A stretch of 17,761 nt of DNA, from positions 1 through 17,761 of the forward strand of contig URLT01000033.1 in the NCBI GenBank assembly GCA_900548795.1, given 5' to 3'. The translations under genes were made by a program, and so were the position numbers. A model generated the notes under the pieces. That model made no database searches and was not told the DNA's origin. It worked only from the letters and a program-made list of their open reading frames with translations. Of the stretch, positions 5,992-13,660 are shown piece after piece. This stretch comes from an uncultured Eubacteriales bacterium. Lineage in GTDB: Bacteria; Bacillota; Clostridia; Oscillospirales; Oscillospiraceae. Position 1 is the first letter of the stretch, and each line of letters opens with the position of its first letter.

Positions 5992-6654
5992 ATGTGCGAT
6001 GTTGGATCGGTTCGCGTGTTTTATCTCGACGCAGGCGAGCTGCCGCTTCCTCCGCTGTCGCAGCTTCCTTTGGATCGGCAGGAGCGCGTTCGCTCTGCGC
6101 TCAGCGCCGCGAAGGCGCGAGAGCTTGCTTGGGTCTGGGTGCTTCTGAGCCATGCTTTCCATATAAGCGGCCTTGACGCCGCGCTTTTGACGCACTGCCG
6201 CCGAACGGCCGCCGGAAAGCCGGAGCCGCTCGGTTCGGAGGTGCGCTTCAGTTTATCACACAGCGACGGCTGGGTAGCCTGCGCGGTCTCCGAAACGCTC
6301 CCGCTCGGGCTGGACATTCAGAAATGCCGGTCGATCCCGGCGCGCTTCTATGCGCCGTATCTGACCCCGGAGGAGCTTGCCGCAACGCCGGACACGCCCG
6401 AGGCGCTGTGCAGGATGTGGTCGCGTAAGGAGGCGGTGCTCAAGTGGCTCGGAACGGGCTGGACGCAAGAGGCCAGACGCTCGTTGAGCGTGCTTTCCCC
6501 GACGCTCACGCTAAACGGCACGCGCCTCTCGCTCTCTGACCGGTTGGTTGCCCCCGGTGTTTGCCTCGCGCTCTGCGCGGCGCAGGGCGCGCAGGTGCAC
6601 GTTCAAGAAATTTCACGGCAGGAAGCGAGGGATTGGTATCGTACCGATGGATGA
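5992..6654 (+). CDS. Sfp-type 4'-phosphopantetheinyl transferase
   Basis: A 220-residue enzyme that transfers phosphopantetheine from CoA to a carrier-protein serine, here presumably the ACP at 8868-9200. The family motifs are present: RFSLSHSDGW (85-94), LGLDIQ (105-110, metal ligand Asp108) and WSRKEAVLKWLGTG (143-156, Glu147). The position equal to the second acidic residue in Sfp (GIDIE) is Gln110, which some Sfp-like enzymes tolerate. The start is the ATG at 5992, with AAGGA and GAGG upstream. It is the first gene of the operon and overlaps the next by 8 bases. Its length, about twice that of AcpS, marks a secondary-metabolism rather than housekeeping PPTase. Confidence 0.9.
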   Translation: MCDVGSVRVFYLDAGELPLPPLSQLPLDRQERVRSALSAAKARELAWVWVLLSHAFHISGLDAALLTHCRRTAAGKPEPLGSEVRFSLSHSDGWVACAVSETLPLGLDIQKCRSIPARFYAPYLTPEELAATPDTPEALCRMWSRKEAVLKWLGTGWTQEARRSLSVLSPTLTLNGTRLSLSDRLVAPGVCLALCAAQGAQVHVQEISRQEARDWYRTDG

Positions 6655-7126
6655 ACAGGCGTTTTTGGAGCAAAAACGCCAAGCCTATTATTTTTATCTG
6701 GACATTTTTCCGCGTTTTTCGGATCTGGTCAGCGGCTCGGAGATCCATCCCTCCAAGCTCTTTGAATTCTTTGAGATGGCGCGCTTCGATGTGCTCTCAC
6801 GCTTTCAAAGCAGCGCGCAGATCAGCGAAGAAAACCTTTTGCGCACGCGGCAGGCGCAATACGTCGTCGCGAAGGCCGATTTTAACCAGCTTCATCCTTG
6901 GCGCGGGCGCGGAAGGATGACCATTCAGACGCGGCTCACGGTCAACAACATCCCGATGATGGAATTCAGCCACCGCGTGCTCGACGAGTCGCGCGCCGTC
7001 TGTGCGGAGGCGACCGTTAAGATCGCCGCCGTCGATGAAGAATTCCATCTGTTTCAGGACTGGGAACGCTCAATTTGCGGACAAATGTCCCGCTTTATCA
7101 TCACCAAAGGAGAGATCGCAACTTGA
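6647..7126 (+). CDS. Hotdog-fold protein, putative acyl thioesterase
   Basis: A 159-residue protein that fits the 4-hydroxybenzoyl-CoA thioesterase-like hotdog fold. The stretch FSDLVSGSEIHPSKLFEFFE (24-43), followed by MARFDVL, matches the catalytic loop and long central helix of the family, with Asp26 or Glu32 as candidate acidic residues. Later beta strands (QTRLTVN, AEATVKIAAVD) fit as well. It probably hydrolyses or remodels an ACP- or CoA-bound intermediate. The ATG at 6647 has no good ribosome site, and the 8-base overlap with the PPTase gene suggests translational coupling. It could instead be a dehydratase-like hotdog protein. Confidence 0.7.
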   Translation: MDEQAFLEQKRQAYYFYLDIFPRFSDLVSGSEIHPSKLFEFFEMARFDVLSRFQSSAQISEENLLRTRQAQYVVAKADFNQLHPWRGRGRMTIQTRLTVNNIPMMEFSHRVLDESRAVCAEATVKIAAVDEEFHLFQDWERSICGQMSRFIITKGEIAT

Positions 7127-8064
7127 AAACCTGTTTCATGTTCCCCGGACAGGGAACCCAGAAGGCCGGTATGCTCCGCGAGCTCGGCAAGGAGATCGAC
7201 GCCGTCGGCGAGGTATTTGAGATCGCCGCAGAGGCGACCGGGCGCGATGTGCGCAGTCTTTGCCTGACTGCGGGCGACGCAGAGCTCAAGCAAACGCAGA
7301 ACACGCAGCTTGCCGTTACCGCCATGAACATCGCCTACTATACGCTGCTGACCCGAGACGGCGCGCGCCCCGACATCGTGATGGGGCACAGCCTGGGGCA
7401 GTTCTCGGCGCTCTACGCTGCCGGGGTCTTCTCCCTTTTCGACCTGTTCCGCATTGTTGACAAGCGCGCGCGGCTCATGAGCCAGACCCAGCAAAGCGGC
7501 GCGCTTTGCACCGTGCTCGGGCTCGGGCTGCCGCAGGTGCAGGAGATCTGCACCGAGGCCGATCCGACCGGTCAGCGTCTTTCCGTCGCCCTGCACAACA
7601 CCGAGCAGCAGGTCGTCGTCGGCGGGCTGCCCGAGGAGATCGAGCGCGCCGAGCCGCTCTTCCGCGATCGGGGCGCGATCCGCACGATCCCCGTGCGCGT
7701 CAGCAACGCGTTCCACACGCCGCTGATGCACGAGATGGAGCGCGGCTTTTCCGACTTCATTCATTCCGTGCCGATGCACGAGCCGAGCTGCCGCGTGATC
7801 CTCAATTGCAAGGGCGACTACGCCGAGGGCGTTGAGGACATCGTCCGCGACATGACGCTGCAATGCTGCCACACCGTTCACTGGTATGACGGGCTGCGCC
7901 GTTTGCTCGAAACGCCCGACCTGCTGCTGATCGAGTGCGGCATCGGCAAGGTGCTGGCCGGAATGATGCGCAACACCGACGCCAAGCAGACCGTCTATTC
8001 CGCGTCGAACCCGAAGCAGCGGATGCAGGCGCTGCAACTGATGCAAAAGGAGGCTGAAGCATGA
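7123..8064 (+). CDS. fabD: Malonyl-CoA:ACP transacylase (FabD-like)
   Basis: A 313-residue enzyme that moves malonyl groups from CoA to ACP. The family marks are FPGQGTQ (7-13), nucleophile Ser90 in GHSLGQ, Arg115 and His199 in SNAFHTPLM. GHSLGQF replaces the more usual GHSLGEY. The start is a TTG at 7123, since AAAGGAG sits 10 bases upstream and no ATG fits. That TTG overlaps the preceding TGA stop (TTGA). The gene runs into fabG with a 4-base ATGA overlap. It is probably dedicated to this pathway, because it sits inside a specialised operon. Confidence 0.92.
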   Translation: MKTCFMFPGQGTQKAGMLRELGKEIDAVGEVFEIAAEATGRDVRSLCLTAGDAELKQTQNTQLAVTAMNIAYYTLLTRDGARPDIVMGHSLGQFSALYAAGVFSLFDLFRIVDKRARLMSQTQQSGALCTVLGLGLPQVQEICTEADPTGQRLSVALHNTEQQVVVGGLPEEIERAEPLFRDRGAIRTIPVRVSNAFHTPLMHEMERGFSDFIHSVPMHEPSCRVILNCKGDYAEGVEDIVRDMTLQCCHTVHWYDGLRRLLETPDLLLIECGIGKVLAGMMRNTDAKQTVYSASNPKQRMQALQLMQKEAEA

Positions 8065-8813
8065 AGCTCTTTGAAGAAGGAACCATCGCTCTGGTCACCG
8101 GCGGCTCCGCCGGGATCGGGCGCGCAGTCGCGATCGACCTGGCCGCCAAGGGCGCGACCGTCGTGATCAACTATAACCACAGCCGCGAGGGCGCGGAGGA
8201 AACGCTGAACGCCATTCGAGAGGCCGGCGGCAAGGCCGCGATCGTCAAGGCCGACGTTTCCAACCCGGACGAGGTCGACGCCATGTTCGCCAAGATCAAG
8301 AAGCATTTCAAAAAGCTGGACATTCTCGTCAATAACTCCGGTGTGACGCGCGACGGCTATCTGATGATGATGAGCCGCGACGCATTCGACACCGTGGTCA
8401 AAACGAACCTCTACGGCTGCTTCTACTGCACGCAGGGCGCGCTGCGCCTGATGTGCGCGGCTAAAAACGGCGGCTCGATCGTGAACATCTCCTCGACCAG
8501 CGGCGTCGTCGGGCAAGAGGGGCAAGCGAACTATTCCGCCTCCAAGGGCGCGATCGTCTCCTTCACCAAGACGGTCGCCAAGGAATACGCGCGGCACGGC
8601 ATCCGCGCCAACGTCGTCGCCCCCGGCTTCATCGACACGCGCATGACGCAGGCAAACCGCAAGCTGCTCGAGGAAAAATATATGCAGTACATCCCCATGG
8701 GGCGCTTCGGAGAGCCGCAGGAGATCGCGAACGTCGTGACCTTTCTTGCCTCGGAGCTTGCCTCCTATATCACCGGCAAGACCATCGTCGCCGACGGCGG
8801 CCTGATTATGTGA
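8061..8813 (+). CDS. fabG: 3-oxoacyl-ACP reductase (FabG-like SDR)
   Basis: A 250-residue short-chain dehydrogenase/reductase that would reduce the beta-keto group of the ACP-bound chain using NAD(P)H. The nucleotide-binding TGGSAGIG is at 13-20 and NNSG at 91-94. The catalytic tetrad is complete: Asn116, Ser145, Tyr158 and Lys162 (YSASKGA). The C-terminus ends in the typical ITGKTIVADGGLIM. It starts with an ATG overlapping the fabD stop by 4 bases; the ribosome site AAAAGGAGG lies inside the end of fabD. After it comes the longest gap in the operon (54 bases), carrying a small palindrome. Confidence 0.95.
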   Translation: MKLFEEGTIALVTGGSAGIGRAVAIDLAAKGATVVINYNHSREGAEETLNAIREAGGKAAIVKADVSNPDEVDAMFAKIKKHFKKLDILVNNSGVTRDGYLMMMSRDAFDTVVKTNLYGCFYCTQGALRLMCAAKNGGSIVNISSTSGVVGQEGQANYSASKGAIVSFTKTVAKEYARHGIRANVVAPGFIDTRMTQANRKLLEEKYMQYIPMGRFGEPQEIANVVTFLASELASYITGKTIVADGGLIM

Positions 8814-8830
8814 GTTCGGCGGCCCCACCG

Positions 8831-8846
8831 TCTGACTATAGACAGA
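8831..8846. promoter_or_regulatory. Near-perfect 16-base palindrome before the ACP gene
   Basis: TCTGACTATAGACAGA pairs with itself at 14 of 16 positions. It sits in the only sizeable gap in the operon, about 20 bases before the ACP start. It could be an operator, an mRNA processing stem, or an internal -10 (TATAGA at 8837-8842), though no -35 fits. The function is unknown. Confidence 0.35.
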
Positions 8847-8867
8847 TATGAAAGGAAGGAAACCCAA

Positions 8868-9200
8868 ATGAAATTCACCACGAAAGAAGAAGTTCTGGAG
8901 TATGCTGCAAAGCGCAGAGCCGTCTGCGAAAAGGTGAAGGAGATCATCGTCGAGCAGCTCTGTCTTGACCTCGAGCCCGCCTTCATCACGGACGACCAGC
9001 CTCTGTTCGGCCGCGGTCTGGAGCTGGACTCCATCGACGCGCTGGAGCTTGCGGTCGGTATTTATAACGAGTTTTCCGTCACGGTCTCCGACGGTGAGTC
9101 CGAGGTCTTCAGCTCGGTCAACACCATTGCCGACTATGTCATGGAGCACATGAACGACGACGGCGAGGACGGCGACGGCGACGATTTCGACCTCGGCTGA
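8868..9200 (+). CDS. Acyl carrier protein, extended form
   Basis: A 110-residue carrier protein. The phosphopantetheine site is Ser55 in GLELDSIDALEL, close to the DSIDALE pattern of aryl-polyene and type II PKS-like carriers rather than the DSLD of housekeeping AcpP. It is longer than the usual 75-85 residues. An N-terminal helix of about 18 residues precedes the ACP fold, and the tail after about residue 95 is nearly all Asp, Glu and Gly (NDDGEDGDGDDFD). GGAAGG sits upstream of the ATG. It is the likely substrate of the PPTase at the operon head and the carrier for FabD, FabG, FabZ and the KS. Confidence 0.92.
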   Translation: MKFTTKEEVLEYAAKRRAVCEKVKEIIVEQLCLDLEPAFITDDQPLFGRGLELDSIDALELAVGIYNEFSVTVSDGESEVFSSVNTIADYVMEHMNDDGEDGDGDDFDLG

Positions 9201-9217
9201 GCCCGGAGGATACCGCT

Positions 9218-9703
9218 ATGAAGCCGATCGAAGCAAAATACATCTACCGTCTTCTTCCGCACAAATACCCGTTCCTGCTGGTCGACCGCGTTGTGAAGCT
9301 CGACCCCGGCAAGAGCGCCGTCGGCATCAAGAATGTGATGATCAACGAGCCGTACTTCACCGGGCATTTCCCCGGCGAGCCGATCGTCCCCGGCGTTCTG
9401 ATCGTCGAGAGTCTGGCGCAGCTGACTGCCGTGATGTACTGCACCGGCGCCTTCCCCGCCGACACAAACTGGGACGACATTGAGCATTTGGACATCGACT
9501 ACGAGGCCATCGCCGACAAGGTCGGCTATCTGGTCGACATCCGCAACATGAAATTCAAGCGCCTCGTTCGCCCCGGCGACACGCTGGAGCTGCGCGTGGC
9601 AAAGAAGGTTCAGCTCGGAAACCTGATGCAGATCAAGGTGGAAGCTTGCGTGAACAATCAGGTCGCTGTGGAGGGTGTGCTTTCCGTCAGCGAAAAAGTT
9701 TAA
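9218..9703 (+). CDS. fabZ: 3-hydroxyacyl-ACP dehydratase (FabZ-like)
   Basis: A 161-residue hotdog dehydratase that removes water from the 3-hydroxyacyl chain to give a trans double bond. [14 protein letters not shown] (12-25), catalytic His50 in [11 protein letters not shown] and catalytic Glu64 are intact. By eye it carries about 16 extra acidic residues (about 77-94, [14 protein letters not shown]) between the central helix and the next strand compared with E. coli FabZ. GGAGGA precedes the ATG. It follows the ACP gene by 17 bases. Confidence 0.93.
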   Translation: MKPIEAKYIYRLLPHKYPFLLVDRVVKLDPGKSAVGIKNVMINEPYFTGHFPGEPIVPGVLIVESLAQLTAVMYCTGAFPADTNWDDIEHLDIDYEAIADKVGYLVDIRNMKFKRLVRPGDTLELRVAKKVQLGNLMQIKVEACVNNQVAVEGVLSVSEKV

Positions 9704-9720
9704 TAAAAGGAGATAAAGCA

Positions 9721-10815
9721 ATGAAAGTCAGTCCGTTGAAAGAACTCTACCCCAGCACGGTGAACGCTGCGGAGCTTGCAGGCTGCGAGGTTCCCGTTTC
9801 CTATACGACCGTTGAGCACGAATACGACGTTCTGCGCCACCATGTCGGCATCATCGACGGCGTGGGCTATTGCATTCTCAAGGTCACCGGCGACGACGCA
9901 GGCGGCTTCCTCGACACGCTCGTGACGAAGGACGTCAGCTTCCTGAACCCCGGCAAGGTCAGCGAGTGCCTGTTTCTGACCGAGGACGCCGTGACGATCG
10001 GCATCGCCTATGTTATCAACAGCGAGGACGCTTATTTCGTGCTTGTTCCGCCCGAAAACGCCGAGGCCGTCAAGGCTTGGGTCATGGAGCGCGCGACGGA
10101 CGAGGTGTGCGTCGAGGATCTTTCCGACTCCCATGCGCTGGCCTTCATCGAGGGCGAAAAATCATGGCAGATCGTCAAGGAGCTGTTCAGCTTCCCGGTC
10201 GAGACGTTGCCTCTGCGCGACATGACCGTCATTGAGCACGCGGGCAAGTCGCTGATGATGAGCCGCATCGGCCGCTCCGGCGAGTATGGCTACTGCTTCG
10301 TCACCCCGCGCGAGGAGCTGCTCGGCTTGGTGCGCGAAATGCAGGAAACGTTCCCCGAAATGGGTCTGGAATTCTGCGGCACCGACGCGCTGGAAACCTG
10401 CATGCTCGAGATCTCCCAGCCGGTCTTCAGCGCCGAGACGGCCGCCGAGGGCAACCTGTTCGAGCTGAACGAGCAGTGGTTCGTCCAGTTTGAGAAGGAA
10501 GAATACTGCGGCCACGACAAGCTCATGGAGGTATTTGAGGAAAACCGCGAAAAGCTGAGCGTCGGCTTCTCCAGCCTGGTCAAGGATGTTCCAGACGGCG
10601 CCGAGATCACGCTCTTTGGCGAGAAGGTCGGCAAGGTTCTGCGCTGCCGCAACAATCCCGCCGTCGGCGGCGTGCTCGGTCTTGCGCTTCTGCGCAGCGA
10701 TGTCGCCGTCTCGGGTCTGGAAATGACCCTGCATGTCGACGGCCGGGAGTATGAGCTGAAAACCCTCTCGTCCCCGTTTGTCCGCCCCCTGAGCTGGGAC
10801 TCCCAGATGGAATAA
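9721..10815 (+). CDS. Divergent GcvT-like folate-binding protein
   Basis: A 364-residue protein of the aminomethyltransferase (glycine cleavage T-protein) fold. Matching landmarks are EYDVLRHHVGIID (34-46), the folate-side motif GRSGEYGYCFVTP (184-196), GTDALETCMLE (220-230) and the C-terminal barrel. The strand that carries the catalytic Asp in GcvT (GGIIDDL) reads DAVTIGIAYV at about 89-98, so that Asp is missing; the Arg of the GxxARDT-type motif is also absent. It may therefore do different C1 chemistry or act as a binding or assembly protein. Other glycine-cleavage genes are absent. AAAGGAG precedes the ATG. Its place between FabZ and the KS points to a role in the acyl pathway, but the reaction is unknown. 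Confidence 0.8.
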   Translation: MKVSPLKELYPSTVNAAELAGCEVPVSYTTVEHEYDVLRHHVGIIDGVGYCILKVTGDDAGGFLDTLVTKDVSFLNPGKVSECLFLTEDAVTIGIAYVINSEDAYFVLVPPENAEAVKAWVMERATDEVCVEDLSDSHALAFIEGEKSWQIVKELFSFPVETLPLRDMTVIEHAGKSLMMSRIGRSGEYGYCFVTPREELLGLVREMQETFPEMGLEFCGTDALETCMLEISQPVFSAETAAEGNLFELNEQWFVQFEKEEYCGHDKLMEVFEENREKLSVGFSSLVKDVPDGAEITLFGEKVGKVLRCRNNPAVGGVLGLALLRSDVAVSGLEMTLHVDGREYELKTLSSPFVRPLSWDSQME

Positions 10816-10840
10816 TCAAAAATAATTCGGAGAGCAAGCT

Positions 10841-13288
10841 ATGAATAAACGGATCGTTATCACCGGCTACGGTGTCATCAACGCCCTCGGTAAGGGCAAG
10901 GACATGGTGGAAAAGCGCCTGTTTGACGGCGAGATCGGCCTTTCCAAGCGGGTATTCTCCTCCAAGAGCGGCGATATTTCCGGCACGGTCGGCGCCGTCC
11001 GCGAGGAGCTGGGCGAGGATCCCTTCTTCGCCGAAAACGGCATTCCCTTTGACCGCTGCGCGCAGTTTGCGCTTCTGGCCGGTTCGGAATGCCTCGAGCA
11101 CGCGGGTCTGGATCTCTCGGCCGAAAGTCCTTATCGCTGCGGCGTCGCCATCGGCACCTCGCTCGGCGGTATGCTCAGCGGCCAGACCTTCCACCGGCAG
11201 TGGCTTGAAAACGGCATCGATTCGGCCGAGGCCGATCTGCTTGTCGCCTATCCGCTGCATACCATCGTCGATATCGTCGCCAAGCGCTTCGGTTTCCGCG
11301 GCGTGAAGACCGTCATCTCCACCGCCTGCGCGGCAAGCGGAAACATCGTCGGCTACGGCTGCGACATGATCCGCAACGGCAAGCACGACGTGATCCTTGC
11401 CGGCGGCGTCGACCCGCTGTCCAGCTTCTCCTTCGCGGGCTTCAACGCGCTCAAGGCGCTCGATCCGGAGCGCTGCATGCCCTACAGCGGCAGCCACGGC
11501 ATCAACCTCGGCGAGGGCGGCGCGTTCGTCCTGCTCGAGGATTATGACCACGCCGTCAAGCGCGGCGCGACCATCTATGCCGAGGTGCTCGGCTACGGTC
11601 TGAGCGCCGACGCCTACCACCCCACCGCCCCCGATCTCGGCGGCGGCGGCGCGTCGCGCGCCATGCGCGCCGCGATCCGCGCAAGCGGCATCCGCGTGGA
11701 GGACATCGACTACGTCAACGGTCACGGCACCGGAACGAACGCCAACGACACGGCCGAGCGTCTTGCCTTTAAGGCCGTCTTCGGAGACCGCGTTCCCGAG
11801 GTCGCCCTGAGCAGCATTAAGGGCGCGATCGGCCACTGCCTCGGCGCGGCCGGCGGCGAGGAATGCGTCGCCTCGGTCATGGCGCTCAATAACGGCATGG
11901 TACCCCCGACCGTCAATTTTGACCCGAATTTTGACCCCGCGCCCTTTGACCTTGTCCCGAACAAGGCCGAAAAGCGCGACTGCAGGGTCATTCTCTCCAA
12001 CTCCTTCGCCTTCGGCGGCAACAACTGCTGCCTGTCCCTCGGCAAGCCCGGCTTCACCGGCAGCGCTCCCGAGCCGGTCGACGATTCCGTTGTGCTGACC
12101 GGCATGGGCTGCTGCGGCGTCGGCGGCGTGGGCATTGCCCAGCTCTGGCAGACCTTTGAGAGCCGCACGTCCTGCATCGGCCGGGTCGAATCCGCCGAGT
12201 GCGAAAACCGGCAGGCCGGCGTCATGCCAGAGGTCGAGTGGAAAAAATTCATCCCGAGCAAGTTCATTCGCCGCATCGACGAGGTCACAAAGCTGACCAT
12301 GGCCGCCGGCAAGCAGGCGCTCGATCACTCCAAGCTCCGCGTGACCCGCGACAGCACGAACCGCATCGGCGTGATCTACGCCACCGGCACGGGTCCGCTC
12401 GCCACCATCGTCAACATCGACAAAATGATTGTCGAGCAGGGCATCGCCTCGATCAGCCTGTCCGATTTCCCGAACAGCGTCATTAACGCCGCTCCCGGCA
12501 ACTTCTGCATTGCCAACATGCTTAAGGGGCCGACGTCCACGCTTTCCAACGGCGTTGCCTCCTTCCTGCTGGCCTTTAACTATGCCAACGAGCTGCTGCG
12601 CAACGACACGGCCGACGCGATCATCGTCATCAGTGCCGACGAGTGCAACGAGCCGCTGCTCATCGGCAACGACAAGCTGCGCCTGCTTTCGCGCGAGCAC
12701 TACCGTCCGCTGACGCCCGATGCCGACGGCATGGTGCTCTCTCCCGGTGCGGTCGCCGTCGTGCTGGAAAAGGAATCCTGCGCACGTGCCCGCGGCGCGA
12801 AGCTTTTTGCGCGCGTGAAGGGTCTCGGCGTCAGCTCCGACAACGGCAAGCTCGCAAGCGTCGACCCGAGCGGCGAGGCGCTGCGCATCTGCGTGGAGAA
12901 CGCCGTGCGCGAGGCCGGCAGCCCGAGGATCGACCTCTATGTCAACACCGCCATGGGCGTTCCCGCCTGCGACGAGGCCGACGTTAACGCGCTGACCGCG
13001 CTGACGGACGCCGCCGTGCTCGGCAAGGATACGCTCTGCTCCACCGTCTCTCCCCTGCTGGGCATCGCCTCCGGCACGGATGCGGGCTACAGCCTGCTTT
13101 CGGCGCTTCACGCGTTCGAGAAGCAGGAGGTGCTCGGTCTGCCCGAGGAGCATCCGGCGCTTCGCGACGGTCTGGAGGGGCGCTATCCGCGCGAAAACCG
13201 CAAGGCCGACATTCAGACCGCCTGCATCAGCGGCATGTCTCTCGGCGGCACCTTCGCGGCGCTCGTGCTCGAGCAGGTCAAAGACTGA
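10841..13288 (+). CDS. Fused ketosynthase-chain length factor (KS-CLF)
   Basis: An 815-residue protein made of two FabF-type thiolase-fold halves. Half 1 (1 to about 403) is an active ketosynthase: Cys163 in STACAASG, His295 in NGHGTGTN, Lys327 and His332 in SSIKGAIGHCLGAAG, and SFAFGG (388-393). DAYHPTAPD (257-265) is typical of aryl-polyene and type II PKS ketosynthases. Half 2 (about 415-815) keeps the fold (VVLTGMG at the start, GMSLGGTF near the end), but Val572 stands at the Cys position in GPTSTLSNGVAS and neither catalytic His is present, so it resembles a chain length factor. In most known systems these are separate neighbouring genes. GGAGAG precedes the ATG. The open frame has no internal stop. 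Confidence 0.9.
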   Translation: MNKRIVITGYGVINALGKGKDMVEKRLFDGEIGLSKRVFSSKSGDISGTVGAVREELGEDPFFAENGIPFDRCAQFALLAGSECLEHAGLDLSAESPYRCGVAIGTSLGGMLSGQTFHRQWLENGIDSAEADLLVAYPLHTIVDIVAKRFGFRGVKTVISTACAASGNIVGYGCDMIRNGKHDVILAGGVDPLSSFSFAGFNALKALDPERCMPYSGSHGINLGEGGAFVLLEDYDHAVKRGATIYAEVLGYGLSADAYHPTAPDLGGGGASRAMRAAIRASGIRVEDIDYVNGHGTGTNANDTAERLAFKAVFGDRVPEVALSSIKGAIGHCLGAAGGEECVASVMALNNGMVPPTVNFDPNFDPAPFDLVPNKAEKRDCRVILSNSFAFGGNNCCLSLGKPGFTGSAPEPVDDSVVLTGMGCCGVGGVGIAQLWQTFESRTSCIGRVESAECENRQAGVMPEVEWKKFIPSKFIRRIDEVTKLTMAAGKQALDHSKLRVTRDSTNRIGVIYATGTGPLATIVNIDKMIVEQGIASISLSDFPNSVINAAPGNFCIANMLKGPTSTLSNGVASFLLAFNYANELLRNDTADAIIVISADECNEPLLIGNDKLRLLSREHYRPLTPDADGMVLSPGAVAVVLEKESCARARGAKLFARVKGLGVSSDNGKLASVDPSGEALRICVENAVREAGSPRIDLYVNTAMGVPACDEADVNALTALTDAAVLGKDTLCSTVSPLLGIASGTDAGYSLLSALHAFEKQEVLGLPEEHPALRDGLEGRYPRENRKADIQTACISGMSLGGTFAALVLEQVKD

Positions 13289-13291
13289 GGC

Positions 13292-13657
13292 ATGAAAACC
13301 CGCCATTTCTATTCCGTCACGGTCGGCCCGACGGACACCGACTCATATAACATCGTGCATCACCCGATGTATTTTGTCTGGAGTGAGGCCGCCGTGTATG
13401 ATTACGTCCGGCAGGAGCGCGCTGCCTTTCCGCAGCTTCCCGAGGGCAGCGCGTTTACCTGCAAGCTGGAGCAGCTTCGGAGCAAGTTCCAAACGCCGGG
13501 GCATCTTTATGACTGCCTCGAGCTGCAAACCGTCTGCAAAAGCGTCTGCGATGCCGACGGGCTGAGCCGCTTCAGCGTCAACATCTGCCGCGAGGAGGAT
13601 CACGGCCTGCTCGTCAGCATGAGCTGCGCCGTCCGACTTGCGGAGCTTGCGAGGTAG
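13292..13657 (+). CDS. Second hotdog thioesterase (YbgC/4HBT-like)
   Basis: A 121-residue hotdog protein. PTDTDSYNIVHHPMYFVWSE (13-32) matches the 4-hydroxybenzoyl-CoA thioesterase signature, with Asp17 as the likely catalytic residue and the long helix following. Strands near the end (SRFSVNICRE, VSMSCAVRLAEL) complete the fold. It is slightly shorter than typical family members (about 130-140). It starts 3 bases after the KS-CLF stop, with GAGG overlapping that stop. It probably releases or edits the ACP-bound chain. It differs clearly from the other hotdog protein at 6647-7126, so the two are not a recent duplication. Confidence 0.82.
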   Translation: MKTRHFYSVTVGPTDTDSYNIVHHPMYFVWSEAAVYDYVRQERAAFPQLPEGSAFTCKLEQLRSKFQTPGHLYDCLELQTVCKSVCDADGLSRFSVNICREEDHGLLVSMSCAVRLAELAR

Positions 13658-13660
13658 GAT

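Noticed and set aside
5787..6176. 129-codon plus-strand frame upstream of the PPTase gene
   Set aside because: It runs through the promoter region and into the PPTase in another frame, and lacks a ribosome site.
7054..8046. 330-codon minus-strand frame opposite fabD
   Set aside because: Antisense shadow of fabD; no motif or ribosome site, rich in His/Ala/Leu/Asp as expected for reverse-read GC-rich coding DNA.
7995..9149. 384-codon minus-strand frame across fabG and the ACP gene
   Set aside because: It spans two well-supported plus-strand genes and their gap, and has no family features.
10607..13306. Very long minus-strand open frame (899 codons) opposite the KS-CLF gene
   Set aside because: It is an antisense shadow: high GC and the codon use of the plus-strand gene remove stops. 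Its translation is low-complexity Ala/Gly/Asp/Arg with no recognisable motif, while the plus strand encodes a clear ketosynthase.
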